DNA of 64,000 nt, taken from Porphyromonas sp. COT-290 OH3588. Lineage in GTDB: Bacteria > Bacteroidota > Bacteroidia > Bacteroidales > Porphyromonadaceae. The stretch lies in assembly GCF_000769075.1 (NCBI RefSeq), contig NZ_JRFC01000020.1, positions 62,001 to 126,000 of the forward strand, written 5' to 3'. The notes under the pieces are model-generated. The model made no database searches. It worked only from the letters and a program-made list of their open reading frames with translations, and was not told the DNA's origin. The translations under genes were made by a program, and so were the position numbers. This document shows positions 55,578 through 64,000 of the stretch, one piece after another (the stretch's first letter is position 1; each line of letters starts with the position of its first letter).

Positions 55578-55832
55578 GAGCCTTGGCCAAAGACTCTACT
55601 CTCTCGACAAGCAAGGCAACACACTTGTAGTACACCAAGCAAGCCCTCTTTGCTGCATTAGGAGACACGTCAAGTTATATTCGGCAAGGCATCGCAATCA
55701 TAATAGACAAGACACAGCCCTCTCAAATTGCCAGCTCCTAACCTGACATGGGTTCTGCAGAAGAGTTTGTGTATCGTGAAAGGCTCAGTTAGCACATCGG
55801 TGTGTTTCTCTTTTCCCGCTGAGTATGAAAAG
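55578..55832. other. Spacer between repeat copy E and the tRNA terminator
   Basis: 255 bp with no recognised gene, promoter box or repeat. Short open frames here overlap the repeat or run antisense to the tRNA and have no support. Confidence 0.4.
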
Positions 55833-55868
55833 ACAGAGGTCCGAGTCGGTTTCGACTCGGACCTCTGT
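55833..55868 (-). terminator. Terminator after tRNA-Ser
   Basis: Arms 55833-55848 and 55853-55868 form a perfect 16-bp stem (ACAGAGGTCCGAGTCG and its complement) around a 4-nt loop. On the minus strand it is followed by CTTTTC, directly downstream of the tRNA. Confidence 0.9.
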
Positions 55869-55873
55869 TCCTG

Positions 55874-55961
55874 CGGAGAGAGCGGGATTCGAACCCGCGA
55901 GACGCTTGTGACGCCTACACGCGTTCCAGGCGTGCCTCTTCAACCACTCGAGCACCTCTCC
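55874..55961 (-). tRNA. tRNA-Ser (GGA anticodon)
   Basis: The acceptor stem GGAGAGG pairs with TCTCTCC. The D-arm begins TGCTCGAGTGG. The anticodon stem-loop CACGC-CTGGAAC-GCGTG gives anticodon GGA, reading UCC and UCU. A long variable arm (TAGGCGTCACAAGCGTCT), typical for serine, precedes the T-arm GCGGG-TTCGAAT-CCCGC. The discriminator base is G and a full CCA is not encoded. A TATCTTTG box at 55980-55987 (minus) may be its promoter. Confidence 0.95.
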
Positions 55962-55979
55962 TTTATCCTAAAAGCAGTA

Positions 55980-55987
55980 CAAAGATA
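55980..55987 (-). promoter_or_regulatory. Possible -7 box for tRNA-Ser
   Basis: TATCTTTG on the minus strand, 19 bp upstream of the tRNA 5' end and within the gap after the MBOAT gene. It matches TAnnTTTG at a suitable distance for a short leader. Confidence 0.5.
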
Positions 55988-56008
55988 AAACTTTTTCGCA
56001 AACGAGTA

Positions 56009-57544
56009 CTAAAACTGGAAATAAATGAAGGGCTGGATCTCAGCAGACCTCATCTGTATAACGGCAGTCAGCAGAGCCAATACAATAGCTGCCTGCCAAA
56101 CGAACTCGGCACGAGCAAAGAATAGCCTAAAACGACGCTCCAGTCGGTGACTCGTAAAGTGCAGCATATAGCCTAAGATCATCAAAGCAAACACCAATCT
56201 ATACCCCTGCACAAACTGAAGGAAGACCTCTGGGTGAAAGTTCGTAGCAATCTGCGTAAGTACTTCGCCTGCCGTCTGCATCGACTCTGCCCTGAAGAAT
56301 ATCCAAGCAAAACATACTAAATGAAAGGTTAGTATGCGTCCCAACCAGCGGCGCCAGAGAGGAAGCTGATCGGCACCACGAGCCGAGCTTGGCACTAGGC
56401 TACACCACATCTTATGCACCGCCAAAGCAACCCCATGTACTGCCCCCCAAAGAACAAACCTCAAGGCGGCACCATGCCACAGACCACCGAGGAGCATCGT
56501 AAGCATCAAATTAATATAGGTGCGTACAGAACCTTTGCGATTCCCCCCAAGTGGAATGTATAAGTAATCCCTGAGCCACGAAGAAAGTGAAATATGCCAT
56601 CGCCTCCAAAACTCAGTGATGCTGGCAGACTGATATGGAGAATCAAAGTTGATATTGAAGCGAAAGCCCAATAGCAACGCAATCCCGATAGCCATATCGG
56701 AGTACCCAGAGAAGTCGCAGTATATCTGCAAAGCATAGCCATAGACACCCAACAAATTCTCAAGCCCAGTGTAGAGAGCAGGCGCATCGAAGATACGATC
56801 GACAAAGTTGAGGCTGATATAGTCCGATATGATAGCCTTCTTAAACAGACCACTTACGATCAGAGCCAGCGCCTCCCCATACTCTGCTCTTGGCAATGTA
56901 GGCTTACGATAAATTTGGGGAATAAAATCCTTGGCCCGAACAATAGGCCCTGCCACAAGCTGGGGGAAAAACGACACATAGAAGACGTAGTCTATCCAAC
57001 GTTTCAGCGGTTGTATCTCTCCTCTATACAGGTCGATGATATAGCTCATGGTCTGGAAAGTATAGAACGATATCCCTGCTGGTAGAATAATGTCCCACGC
57101 TTGCCATTCACCGAGCACCCACTCGGGCTTACCAAGAGCCAAGCCAAGCATATTCATCAAGCCGAAAAACAAGCTAACAAGGAAATTGAAATACTTAAAG
57201 TAAGCCAAAACCCCGAGATTGATGAGCATACTCAAAGCAACGTAACCCTTTCGTTTACCTCTGTTTGATGTGCGGGACATCAATCTACCGATGAAGAAGT
57301 CACTCGTTGCAGCCAACACTAGAAGAATTACATAGAGACCACTGCTTTTGTAATAGAAGAATAGGGAGAAAAGTGCTACGTATACGATACGCAGAGTAGT
57401 GTATCTCCTAAGTGCGCCATAGATAGGCAGGAAGAGTAGGAAGACGAAAAAAAACAATCCACTAGAGAAAATCATCGGCGCTGTGGCATCATAGCGCAGA
57501 AGCTGTGGAATGAGAGAGAAATCCAAAGAGCTTAAAAAATCCAT
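56009..57544 (-). CDS. MBOAT-family O-acyltransferase (AlgI/DltB-like)
   Basis: About 511 residues with roughly 11 membrane segments. SITEFWRRWHISLSSWLRDYLYIPLGGNRKG is the family core, and GLWHGAALRFVLWG carries the catalytic His. These enzymes move an acyl group, usually acetyl, across the inner membrane to a polysaccharide or peptidoglycan. The two genes before it encode SGNH hydrolase-like proteins, so together they form a typical O-acetylation cassette. Starts at ATG 57544 or GTG 57547. Confidence 0.93.
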   Translation of the reverse strand: MDFLSSLDFSLIPQLLRYDATAPMIFSSGLFFFVFLLFLPIYGALRRYTTLRIVYVALFSLFFYYKSSGLYVILLVLAATSDFFIGRLMSRTSNRGKRKGYVALSMLINLGVLAYFKYFNFLVSLFFGLMNMLGLALGKPEWVLGEWQAWDIILPAGISFYTFQTMSYIIDLYRGEIQPLKRWIDYVFYVSFFPQLVAGPIVRAKDFIPQIYRKPTLPRAEYGEALALIVSGLFKKAIISDYISLNFVDRIFDAPALYTGLENLLGVYGYALQIYCDFSGYSDMAIGIALLLGFRFNINFDSPYQSASITEFWRRWHISLSSWLRDYLYIPLGGNRKGSVRTYINLMLTMLLGGLWHGAALRFVLWGAVHGVALAVHKMWCSLVPSSARGADQLPLWRRWLGRILTFHLVCFAWIFFRAESMQTAGEVLTQIATNFHPEVFLQFVQGYRLVFALMILGYMLHFTSHRLERRFRLFFARAEFVWQAAIVLALLTAVIQMRSAEIQPFIYFQF

Positions 57545-57552
57545 CACGCCCT

Positions 57553-58398
57553 TTATTTATGCCCCACAAGAGGCTTACTCTGCTCTATGATCTCAACCAA
57601 TGCAGCAGCAATATACTCGCCATGCTTAGTATAGCCAGCTACGGTGTAGTGTGTGCGGTCTGTGTGCATCCAACCTTTGGCTAACCAATGATTAGCCTCT
57701 CGCTCTGTCCCGATACTACCATACAGATTAATCAATGTGTAGCCACGCTGACGAGCCAAATAGTCCATAGTGCGTGCAGCCGTACCCGTATTCTTGTTGT
57801 AGCTATAATTGACCACGGTACGAGGAACGGACTTTCTCTTGCCTCGAGCTCGACCACGAGCATACGCCACTCGGCTAGCGGTCTTGAGGAAGCTAGGCGG
57901 CGGTGTCGTCATCACAATCGGCAGATTGGGCAGGCTCTTCTCTAAGAGTGTAAAGAATGTAGCCATATTAGCCCGAAACTCTTCCGCTGAGAACCTAAAA
58001 GTGTAGGAGTCATTCGTCCCGAGTGACACGATCAACAGGTCTGGCTTGGCCTTAACTATACGGTCGATCTCAGCTTGTATGCTATAAGTAACATACGTAG
58101 CACCATTGATTCCCCAATGCTGCACCTGAATGCTATCTCCATACTGGCCGCACAGACGCTCTCTGATGGGAACTGTCGTGAAGCCACTAGTAATATGGCT
58201 ATCTCCCAAGTGTACGATGCGTAGTGGTGCCCGATCCGTACGACTAGACTTGAACGACTGCCAAAGTGCTTGATATATTGGACTTGATGGTGCATACCAA
58301 CGATAGACCTTGGGCTTGTTGGCTGCAAAAAGTGACTCTATGCCCAGAAGTAATATGAGGCATAGGCTCAAAATATATGTACTATTGCGCTGCTTCAT
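57553..58398 (-). CDS. Exported SGNH/GDSL hydrolase
   Basis: 281 residues with a signal peptide (YILSLCLILLLGIESLFA). Block I HLGDSHITSG (nucleophilic Ser), block III SLGTNDSY (Asn) and the C-terminal DRTHYT (Asp-x-x-His) give a full SGNH catalytic set. It likely transfers or removes O-acetyl groups in the periplasm, in concert with the MBOAT protein. It overlaps the gene before it by 17 bp, and the MBOAT start follows within 10 bp. Confidence 0.9.
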   Translation of the reverse strand: MKQRNSTYILSLCLILLLGIESLFAANKPKVYRWYAPSSPIYQALWQSFKSSRTDRAPLRIVHLGDSHITSGFTTVPIRERLCGQYGDSIQVQHWGINGATYVTYSIQAEIDRIVKAKPDLLIVSLGTNDSYTFRFSAEEFRANMATFFTLLEKSLPNLPIVMTTPPPSFLKTASRVAYARGRARGKRKSVPRTVVNYSYNKNTGTAARTMDYLARQRGYTLINLYGSIGTEREANHWLAKGWMHTDRTHYTVAGYTKHGEYIAAALVEIIEQSKPLVGHK

Positions 58399-59821
58399 AA
58401 TATCGTTTTTCTATTTCTAGAGCTTCCACGAATTTGCTCGCTAGCTCTCGCCCACCCTTATGATTAAGATGAGTATAATCTTTGGCGGCCTTACCCTGAG
58501 CTGCCATCTGTGTAATGCCGCCTATTGAGCGCATAGCCTTGAGCAAGCTCCAAAAGGGCAACCCTAGGTCTGCCGCCAGCATCTCTTGCTGCTTGTGCAG
58601 CTCTATGATAGCCGGCATAGTGGTCATTGAGCCAGACGAACGCTGGGCCCTATCCGACACACCTAGTAGCATGACGTCGGCCTCGGGATAGAGCTGTCGT
58701 AGATGTTGTATGGCTCGCTTCATTTGCTTGGCATACCCACGATAATCTCGCTGTTTGGCATTGGCTACATTGAGGCCGTACTGTAGAATAATCAGATCGT
58801 ACGGGCGTAAACGCCCAAACGTTTGGTTCAGATCAAGGTCTAGGGAGGACAACAATAGCCCTGAGTTCCCTCGTAGCGACATATTGTCTACCGTAACGCC
58901 ACGGCTCTGCTCTAGGGCTATACCATAGCTCGTCATGGAGCCAGCTCCGCTGGTGAGTGCCATCTTGATGCTCGTAGTCGGAGGTGTAGCATAGGTATAG
59001 GTGGACATAGCTACGCCTTGCTCTGTGGCTGGGAGGTGAAGCTCTTCCTCGCCACTATCAGTCGTGATCTTAACGGAAAGAGGCTCCGTGGCTTGATAGT
59101 ACATAGTGGCACGATCGAATGCACCCATTCCCTTAGGCAGGCTATAACGAGACCATGCACTACCCTCTGGACGAAAGATATGCCCAGAGATAATATGACG
59201 CTCTCGCTTGCTGTGTAACATTGAATGATCCTTCCAACCTCGGAAGTCATGCCGTACCGACATACGAAATCCAGCAGTAGTACTGCTCATCGGCATCCAC
59301 CCCACGCCCGAACCTCCATATAGGGTCTGGAGCTTAGAGCGCAAAGCATCGGTAAAGATATCTCCCTCAACAAACGAATCTCCCAGCACAGCAATACGAA
59401 CCGATGCATCTAGAGATTGGCACTTAGCAAGACTAGAGAAAAAGCGTCGAAGACCCGTACGGGTTTGGCTATAGTCTACAATCTCAGTGCTGATACTATC
59501 CTCTTCTGACCAGCTCTCTGTATGTATCCGTTCATATACTTGGGCTCGTCTTACCTGCTCTTGCTCTATCGCCTGTGCGTCACTGTGTGATGCATCTTCC
59601 CCTTCCAGCTCTATAGTTGGAGTTTCGTACATATATACATCTAGATCGATAGTATCAATCACCTCTGTGGATCTCTCGACACGAAGATCTGCCAGCATAT
59701 CAATAGGCTTAGACTCCCAGCCTCCAATATTCCTAGGCAAGTAATATAATAGTAATAACCCCAGCATCACAACTAGTAACAGGGCATACATACGATAGAA
59801 GTAATCTTTCGTTTTTTTCAT
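58382..59821 (-). CDS. Membrane-anchored SGNH hydrolase-like protein
   Basis: 479 residues. A single N-terminal membrane helix (MYALLLVVMLGLLLLYYL) is followed by an acidic linker and an SGNH domain: AVLGDSFVEGD, ILQYGLNVAN (the usual GxN) and DYTHLNHKGG (Asp-x-x-His). A beta-rich insert of about 130 residues separates blocks I and III, as in AlgJ/AlgX-like acetyltransferases. It overlaps the following SGNH gene by 17 bp and forms the first gene of the O-acetylation cassette. Confidence 0.88.
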   Translation of the reverse strand: MKKTKDYFYRMYALLLVVMLGLLLLYYLPRNIGGWESKPIDMLADLRVERSTEVIDTIDLDVYMYETPTIELEGEDASHSDAQAIEQEQVRRAQVYERIHTESWSEEDSISTEIVDYSQTRTGLRRFFSSLAKCQSLDASVRIAVLGDSFVEGDIFTDALRSKLQTLYGGSGVGWMPMSSTTAGFRMSVRHDFRGWKDHSMLHSKRERHIISGHIFRPEGSAWSRYSLPKGMGAFDRATMYYQATEPLSVKITTDSGEEELHLPATEQGVAMSTYTYATPPTTSIKMALTSGAGSMTSYGIALEQSRGVTVDNMSLRGNSGLLLSSLDLDLNQTFGRLRPYDLIILQYGLNVANAKQRDYRGYAKQMKRAIQHLRQLYPEADVMLLGVSDRAQRSSGSMTTMPAIIELHKQQEMLAADLGLPFWSLLKAMRSIGGITQMAAQGKAAKDYTHLNHKGGRELASKFVEALEIEKRYYEAAQ

Positions 59822-59842
59822 CCAGCGTCAATCAATATCTGC

Positions 59843-62800
59843 TTATTTGCTTCTCCTCACTCGAGTCTTACTCTTCTCTCGATCTCGCTTAAGGCGTTTT
59901 CGCTGCTTAGCTTCCTGCTTAGTTCGCTTCTCTCGCTGCTCAGCCTTCTCTTGCATCTCATCGTAGCTAATAGCAGGTCTAGCTAACGCAGACTCACGAG
60001 GCACTTGTAGGGGATCTGAGGCAATGGCAGTTGTATCAACCGCAGCTGGCACTGCTGTGCCGAATCCGAAATCCAGCTTCTCTCCCGCAGCAGACCTAGT
60101 CTGTGCCTCTCTATTAGTTCGCTTGCTTTGCTCCGAGACCCAATAGTCTGCAATCTCTCTCGCCACTTGCACATCTACAGAGAGTAAACTGTCTCCCCCA
60201 TGTAGCAGAAAATCCAAATAGTTCCACAGCATATCGGCTCTATTGAGCCGAGCAATATTAGTCTGCGAGATGGGAAGTATTGCCAAACGACCCAAAGTGC
60301 CGTAGCTATCATCGGAGGTAAGCTGATTGAGGTATAACTCCAGAGCATACGTTGTAGTAAATTTACCTACCGCTACAGCCGGCATATCAAGCTCATTCAA
60401 TGCCCTAAGTGGGACTAGCGATTGCGTCTGTTTCGTGAAGTTGTACACTGCCAAGCGATAAATCAACTCAGGAGTGGAGAGCGAATCCATACCGATCAAG
60501 AGCAGTGCATAGCGATCACTTGCTCCACTAGGAGAGAACACCTCTGCTTGATCTATCTGAGTAGAGTCTACTCCTCCAGTGGCAACAGACCAATTGATTG
60601 GCTTAGGGTGACCGGCATAGATAGGGCGCCCCTCTCTCAACCCTTCAAGCATGGCCTCTACCAAAGTCTTGATCTCTTCTGGTGGGGTTATGGTCTGCAG
60701 TTCTCGAAGCTTCTCGCCGAAGGCCACAGCATTACCCGCACTAGCTTCTGCCATAGCAGAGAGAAAGAGCAGACGAGGCAGGTGCTCACTAGTCGGATAA
60801 GTTCGTTTGATCTCGCTGTAAATACTAAGAACGCTATCGGGCTGCCCATGATGATAGGCCTCGAAGGCTCGTACATACCGCCGAGCGACAGTCTGATCTC
60901 GATCTCGCAGACGCTCTAGATAATTGGGCGTAGACAGCTCTTGAGCGAGCTGAGTATTGGGGAAAGTAACCAAATATCTGCGACGGACTTGATCTGCTTG
61001 TCCTTCATCTCCCTGCCTCAGATAGAGTAAATAGAGGCGATAGAGTATTTGCTCCGCATATTTCGTTTTTGGGAAGCGCTCTAGTACTTGATGATAAATC
61101 TTGGTAGCATCTCCTAGACGTTCTAGTTTATCCGTTAGTAAACGCCCCATCTCTACGAGATTCTGCTCGATCTGGGCTTCGCTCTCTTGCTGTGCCTGTG
61201 GCGTCATGGGCAACCTAGAGAGGTAATACGCAGGGTTGTGCGGATCTTCGGTAGGTTGGATCTCTTCTTTGACCTCACTTTGATCCGACATATTGACCTG
61301 CCCATCACCTGAACGAGCAGTAGTACTATCGGCTCCTCCCGGGAGCTGTGATTGAATACGATCTAGGACAAAGCCATCACGCTTACGCAGGCGCCAAAGA
61401 TCCTCTAGCTTACGACGGCCCCATGTTCGCTCGAAATCTTTGCGCCCCTCGCTGAGCAGGGCATAGTTGTAGAAATAGAACTCTCCGCTCTCCCCTATCA
61501 CTTTGGGAATAGATGGAGCACTAGGGGTAGTCGCCCCCGGCATACGTGCAGCGATATCCTGATTGCGCTGAGCGATAGAATCTCTAGCCCTCTGAGCAGC
61601 CTCCTCTGCTTCCTTGGCTTTGAGCACCCTGATCACACTATCAATCACTAGGGCTCTAGCCTTCTCGTCCATGCGAGCCAAAGCGAGCACACTATCCTCT
61701 CGGTGCACAACCTCTGCGGGCTGAGCCAAAGAGTCCAGACCTTGTGCTAGATAATTGTATGCCTTGTAGCTCGGCTCAAGCTGGGACAGAGCGGGTATGG
61801 CTTGGGTGTATGCGGCTCGGGCTGGGAGATATTGCATGCGTTGCAGATAAATCTGTCCTAGAGCGATATTGGCCAGAGCATAGTCTTGCCCTTTATTTTG
61901 GCTCGTATCTATGGCAAAGCGAAAAGCACCAATAGCCCCGAGGGTATCCCCCGAAGAGAGATAGGTGCTACCTATGGCGTAGTAGATTTGATCGAGTTGA
62001 GTTCGATACTTACCTCGGCGAGCCATCGCCTTGAGTGACCTAAGAACATCTGTATGCCCTCTAGGCGATAGCTCTGCTCGTCTGATGCGGGCAGCAAAGT
62101 CTAGAGCAGGTCTAGGAGAGAGAGAGAGCACCTTACCGTATGAACGGTAGGCTGCTAAGGCATCGCCCGAGCTCTGCTGTAGCTGCCCGAGCAAATAATA
62201 CAACCTAGCCTTCTGAGCGGCTAAGGGTTCTACCTGTGCTGCCAAGGAGAGCCAAGGTAGAGCTAAAGCCTGCTCCCCCTGAGCCAGATGGTGCTCTGCC
62301 ATAGTAAAGCTATACAGAGGTTTAAGATCGTTATAGAGACTTCTATTAGTCGTATCAATAAGGGCTACTAACTGCTTACCCTCACTCGCTCGGTCCGCAA
62401 GACTGAGGCAACGGACCTGCCAGAGCAAAGCTACATCTCGAACCTCTGGCGAAGCCTCATAGAGGCGAGCAATGTAAGCGAACGTAGCCATAGCCTCATC
62501 GACATCAGCATTATAGAGCTGAGCCTTGCCTAGCAACAGCCAACTTTGATGCAAAAATGGATTATACTCGCCTCTGAGCTGCTCTGCTACGGCCTTGGGA
62601 TCCTTCCGCCAACTGGGTTTGCGTGCGGGTTTAATGCGAATGCTATGTTCTTTAATGGCCTTCTGTGCCTTCTCTACTGAACGATCGAATGAGCCTCCAG
62701 ACTTCTTATCCGTACCTCGTACCTGTGCTATCTTATAAGCAATGAGGTCTGGGGCGATAGGGCGTGTGTAGCTCTCGTTTTCACCCTCTAGTAGTGAGCG

Positions 62801-62983
62801 GTAAGCCTCGTCGAAGGCGGTCTGTCCGTTGTAGTGTACGTTGTACCTTGTCGTCAGGTTATGGTATAGACGGGTAGCACTATTGTTTTTCTTAACCGTA
62901 CAGCCCCAACCTAGCCCGAGTGCTATAAAACATAGGACTAGCCACAATGGATCGAAAATAGAGGAGCGAAAAACAGCTTTCAT
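59843..62983 (-). CDS. porW: TPR lipoprotein, SprE/PorW-like (type IX secretion)
   Basis: 1046 residues. The lipobox is LGWGC (Cys28), followed by the SprE-like opening SATRLYHNLTTRYNVHYNGQTAFDEA. Several TPR-like units follow (for example LYYLLGQLQQSSGDALAAYRSYGKVL, YAIGSTYLSSGDTLGAIGAF). The middle (about 445-600) is charged and probably disordered, and the C-terminus is Lys/Arg-rich. SprE/PorW is needed for the gliding/T9SS machinery. The protein is longer than the homologues I recall, so the assignment is from the N-terminal pattern, not from length. Confidence 0.75.
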   Translation of the reverse strand: MKAVFRSSIFDPLWLVLCFIALGLGWGCTVKKNNSATRLYHNLTTRYNVHYNGQTAFDEAYRSLLEGENESYTRPIAPDLIAYKIAQVRGTDKKSGGSFDRSVEKAQKAIKEHSIRIKPARKPSWRKDPKAVAEQLRGEYNPFLHQSWLLLGKAQLYNADVDEAMATFAYIARLYEASPEVRDVALLWQVRCLSLADRASEGKQLVALIDTTNRSLYNDLKPLYSFTMAEHHLAQGEQALALPWLSLAAQVEPLAAQKARLYYLLGQLQQSSGDALAAYRSYGKVLSLSPRPALDFAARIRRAELSPRGHTDVLRSLKAMARRGKYRTQLDQIYYAIGSTYLSSGDTLGAIGAFRFAIDTSQNKGQDYALANIALGQIYLQRMQYLPARAAYTQAIPALSQLEPSYKAYNYLAQGLDSLAQPAEVVHREDSVLALARMDEKARALVIDSVIRVLKAKEAEEAAQRARDSIAQRNQDIAARMPGATTPSAPSIPKVIGESGEFYFYNYALLSEGRKDFERTWGRRKLEDLWRLRKRDGFVLDRIQSQLPGGADSTTARSGDGQVNMSDQSEVKEEIQPTEDPHNPAYYLSRLPMTPQAQQESEAQIEQNLVEMGRLLTDKLERLGDATKIYHQVLERFPKTKYAEQILYRLYLLYLRQGDEGQADQVRRRYLVTFPNTQLAQELSTPNYLERLRDRDQTVARRYVRAFEAYHHGQPDSVLSIYSEIKRTYPTSEHLPRLLFLSAMAEASAGNAVAFGEKLRELQTITPPEEIKTLVEAMLEGLREGRPIYAGHPKPINWSVATGGVDSTQIDQAEVFSPSGASDRYALLLIGMDSLSTPELIYRLAVYNFTKQTQSLVPLRALNELDMPAVAVGKFTTTYALELYLNQLTSDDSYGTLGRLAILPISQTNIARLNRADMLWNYLDFLLHGGDSLLSVDVQVAREIADYWVSEQSKRTNREAQTRSAAGEKLDFGFGTAVPAAVDTTAIASDPLQVPRESALARPAISYDEMQEKAEQREKRTKQEAKQRKRLKRDREKSKTRVRRSK

Positions 62984-63004
62984 ACGGTCATCATATACGG
63001 TTAT

Positions 63005-63820
63005 CTATACGCTACGCAACTGTAGTCGACGCAAAAGTTTCGCACAGCCCAACATTAAGAATAGGACCAGTATGATCAGTACTCCCGAGGGGACAGCTAG
63101 CAAATAGTAACTAAGCAGAAGACCCGAGATATTCGCAAACAAACATACCAAGACAGAGCCAAGCATTAGCCGCTTGAAGTCGGCGACAAAGAGCCCTACT
63201 ATACTCTGTGGCAGAGTGAGCAAAGACATCAAAAGCATAATCCCCACTAGCCTGATGCACAATACCAAGCCTACTGATACGATCACAAGCATAAACATAT
63301 TCCAGCGGTCCGCTCTCACACCTCGTGTCCGAGAGAAGTCGGGATCGAAAATGGAATATAAAATGGGACGATAGAATAGAACCAAGCAAAGCAATAGCAA
63401 GGAACCAAAGCCCGCAAGCCACAATAAATCGGTCGAGCTAACCAGCAAGATATTGCCAAAAAGGTAAGACGAAAGACCCGTTGTATAGCCGGGTGTAAGA
63501 GTTAGAAACAGAACACCCAATGCCATACCAAGAGCCCAAACACCAGCAATAGCAGAGTCTTCTCTGATCTCTCCACCTCGGCTCAGAGAGCTAATACCAA
63601 GAGCGGCCAGTACGGCAGCTACTCCAGCAGATAATATGGGGCTAATACCTAAATAGACCCCCAGTCCCAGCCCTCCGAATGAAGCATGCGTAATCCCTCC
63701 ACTAACAAAGACTATGCGGCGTACCACAATATAAGATCCTATCAGCCCACAAACTAGAGCTGATAGGACAGACGCCCAAAGTGCGTTTTGGAAGAATTGA
63801 AACTCGAAAATGCTTGCCAC
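63005..63820 (-). CDS. Metal ABC transporter permease (ZnuB/TroC family)
   Basis: 271 residues with eight or nine hydrophobic segments. GSYIVVRRIVFVSGGITHASFGGLGLGVYLG is the typical opening of the ABC-3 permease family for Zn2+ or Mn2+. The likely start is GTG 63820, since no ATG lies close upstream. It sits 20 bp after the stop of a gene with a His-rich tail, in line with metal transport. No ATPase or binding protein is in the window. Confidence 0.9.
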   Translation of the reverse strand: MASIFEFQFFQNALWASVLSALVCGLIGSYIVVRRIVFVSGGITHASFGGLGLGVYLGISPILSAGVAAVLAALGISSLSRGGEIREDSAIAGVWALGMALGVLFLTLTPGYTTGLSSYLFGNILLVSSTDLLWLAGFGSLLLLCLVLFYRPILYSIFDPDFSRTRGVRADRWNMFMLVIVSVGLVLCIRLVGIMLLMSLLTLPQSIVGLFVADFKRLMLGSVLVCLFANISGLLLSYYLLAVPSGVLIILVLFLMLGCAKLLRRLQLRSV

Positions 63821-63840
63821 GCCCAGAGCCTACTACTTAA

Positions 63841-64000
63841 TTAATGATGATGTGCGTCTGGCCCGTGCTCCATGTGGTAGGCTCGGCACTCGCCTACGAT
63901 GAGGAAAACCTCTGGTTTAAGATCCTCGGGAAGCTCTATCTGACGTAGTTGCAAGCTACGCACCCATCCTGCCACATCATCTTGGTTTAATGTGATGAGG
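63841..64000 (-). CDS. Unidentified protein, C-terminal end with His tail (partial)
   Basis: The last 52 residues of a minus-strand gene that continues beyond the right edge. Readable: a segment around DDVAGWVRSLQLRQIELPED, then EVFLIVGECRAYHM and the end HGPDAHHH. The His-rich end suggests metal binding or a metal-transport partner of the permease 20 bp downstream. I do not recognise the family. Confidence 0.6.
   Translation of the reverse strand, partial: LITLNQDDVAGWVRSLQLRQIELPEDLKPEVFLIVGECRAYHMEHGPDAHHH

Noticed and set aside
55531-55746. 71-codon open frame on the plus strand
   Set aside because: It begins in the tail of repeat copy E and has no family, promoter or support.
55728-55988. 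86-codon open frame across the tRNA
   Set aside because: It runs antisense through tRNA-Ser and its terminator hairpin.

Overview
The window looks like chromosomal DNA of a Bacteroidota member, most likely Porphyromonas or a close relative. Several things point this way. There is an S46 dipeptidyl-peptidase whose catalytic residues fall almost exactly where they do in P. gingivalis DPP11. There is a SprE/PorW-type TPR lipoprotein of the type IX secretion system, a TonB receptor, GH92 and GH2 mannosidases, DUF349, DUF4294 and DUF6660 proteins, and repeated TAnnTTTG promoter boxes of the Bacteroidota type. No Shine-Dalgarno motifs stood out. I see no phage, IS transposase, rRNA or CRISPR; there is one tRNA (Ser-GGA).

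Layout. 1-7494 is minus-strand: DUF349 protein with its own terminator, then sdaA, DUF4294, engB, galE, a GH109-like gene and a DUF6660 protein. 8358-30577 is plus-strand: an epimerase, beta-mannosidase, nucleoside phosphorylase, meaB, gltD-like small subunit, a priA with degenerate ATPase motifs, yitT, a periplasmic cyclophilin, a MATE pump, an amidohydrolase, ruvX, def, folD, an MFS transporter and a large coiled-coil lipoprotein. 31287-36856 holds DPP11 (+), purine nucleoside phosphorylase (-) and GH92 (+). 36954-41004 is trxA and dnaE (-). 41738-47691 is a TonB receptor, a phosphohexomutase and an rRNA methyltransferase (+). 47793-64000 is minus-strand: aroA, an OM barrel with a 1006-residue TPR partner, a NlpC/P60 lipoprotein, tRNA-Ser, an O-acetylation cassette (MBOAT plus two SGNH proteins), the SprE/PorW-like protein, a metal ABC permease and the end of an unidentified His-tailed gene.

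Together the genes suit a host-associated, peptide- and glycan-using anaerobe: DPP11 supplies acidic dipeptides, serine dehydratase and MeaB serve amino-acid and propionate metabolism, and the mannosidases trim mannosyl glycans.

The most unusual signal is a family of at least five non-coding intergenic repeats (near 7785, 18558, 30788, 41299 and 55254). Three landmark distances inside them (66, 170-172 and 49 nt) are almost invariant although the sequence between has diverged strongly, and a hairpin in their first module shows compensatory base changes. One copy sits between dnaE and the TonB receptor inside a roughly 70-bp inverted repeat that carries the same promoter box in each arm. The second notable point is the PriA whose Walker A, Walker B and motif VI are all unrecognisable while its zinc cysteines are intact.
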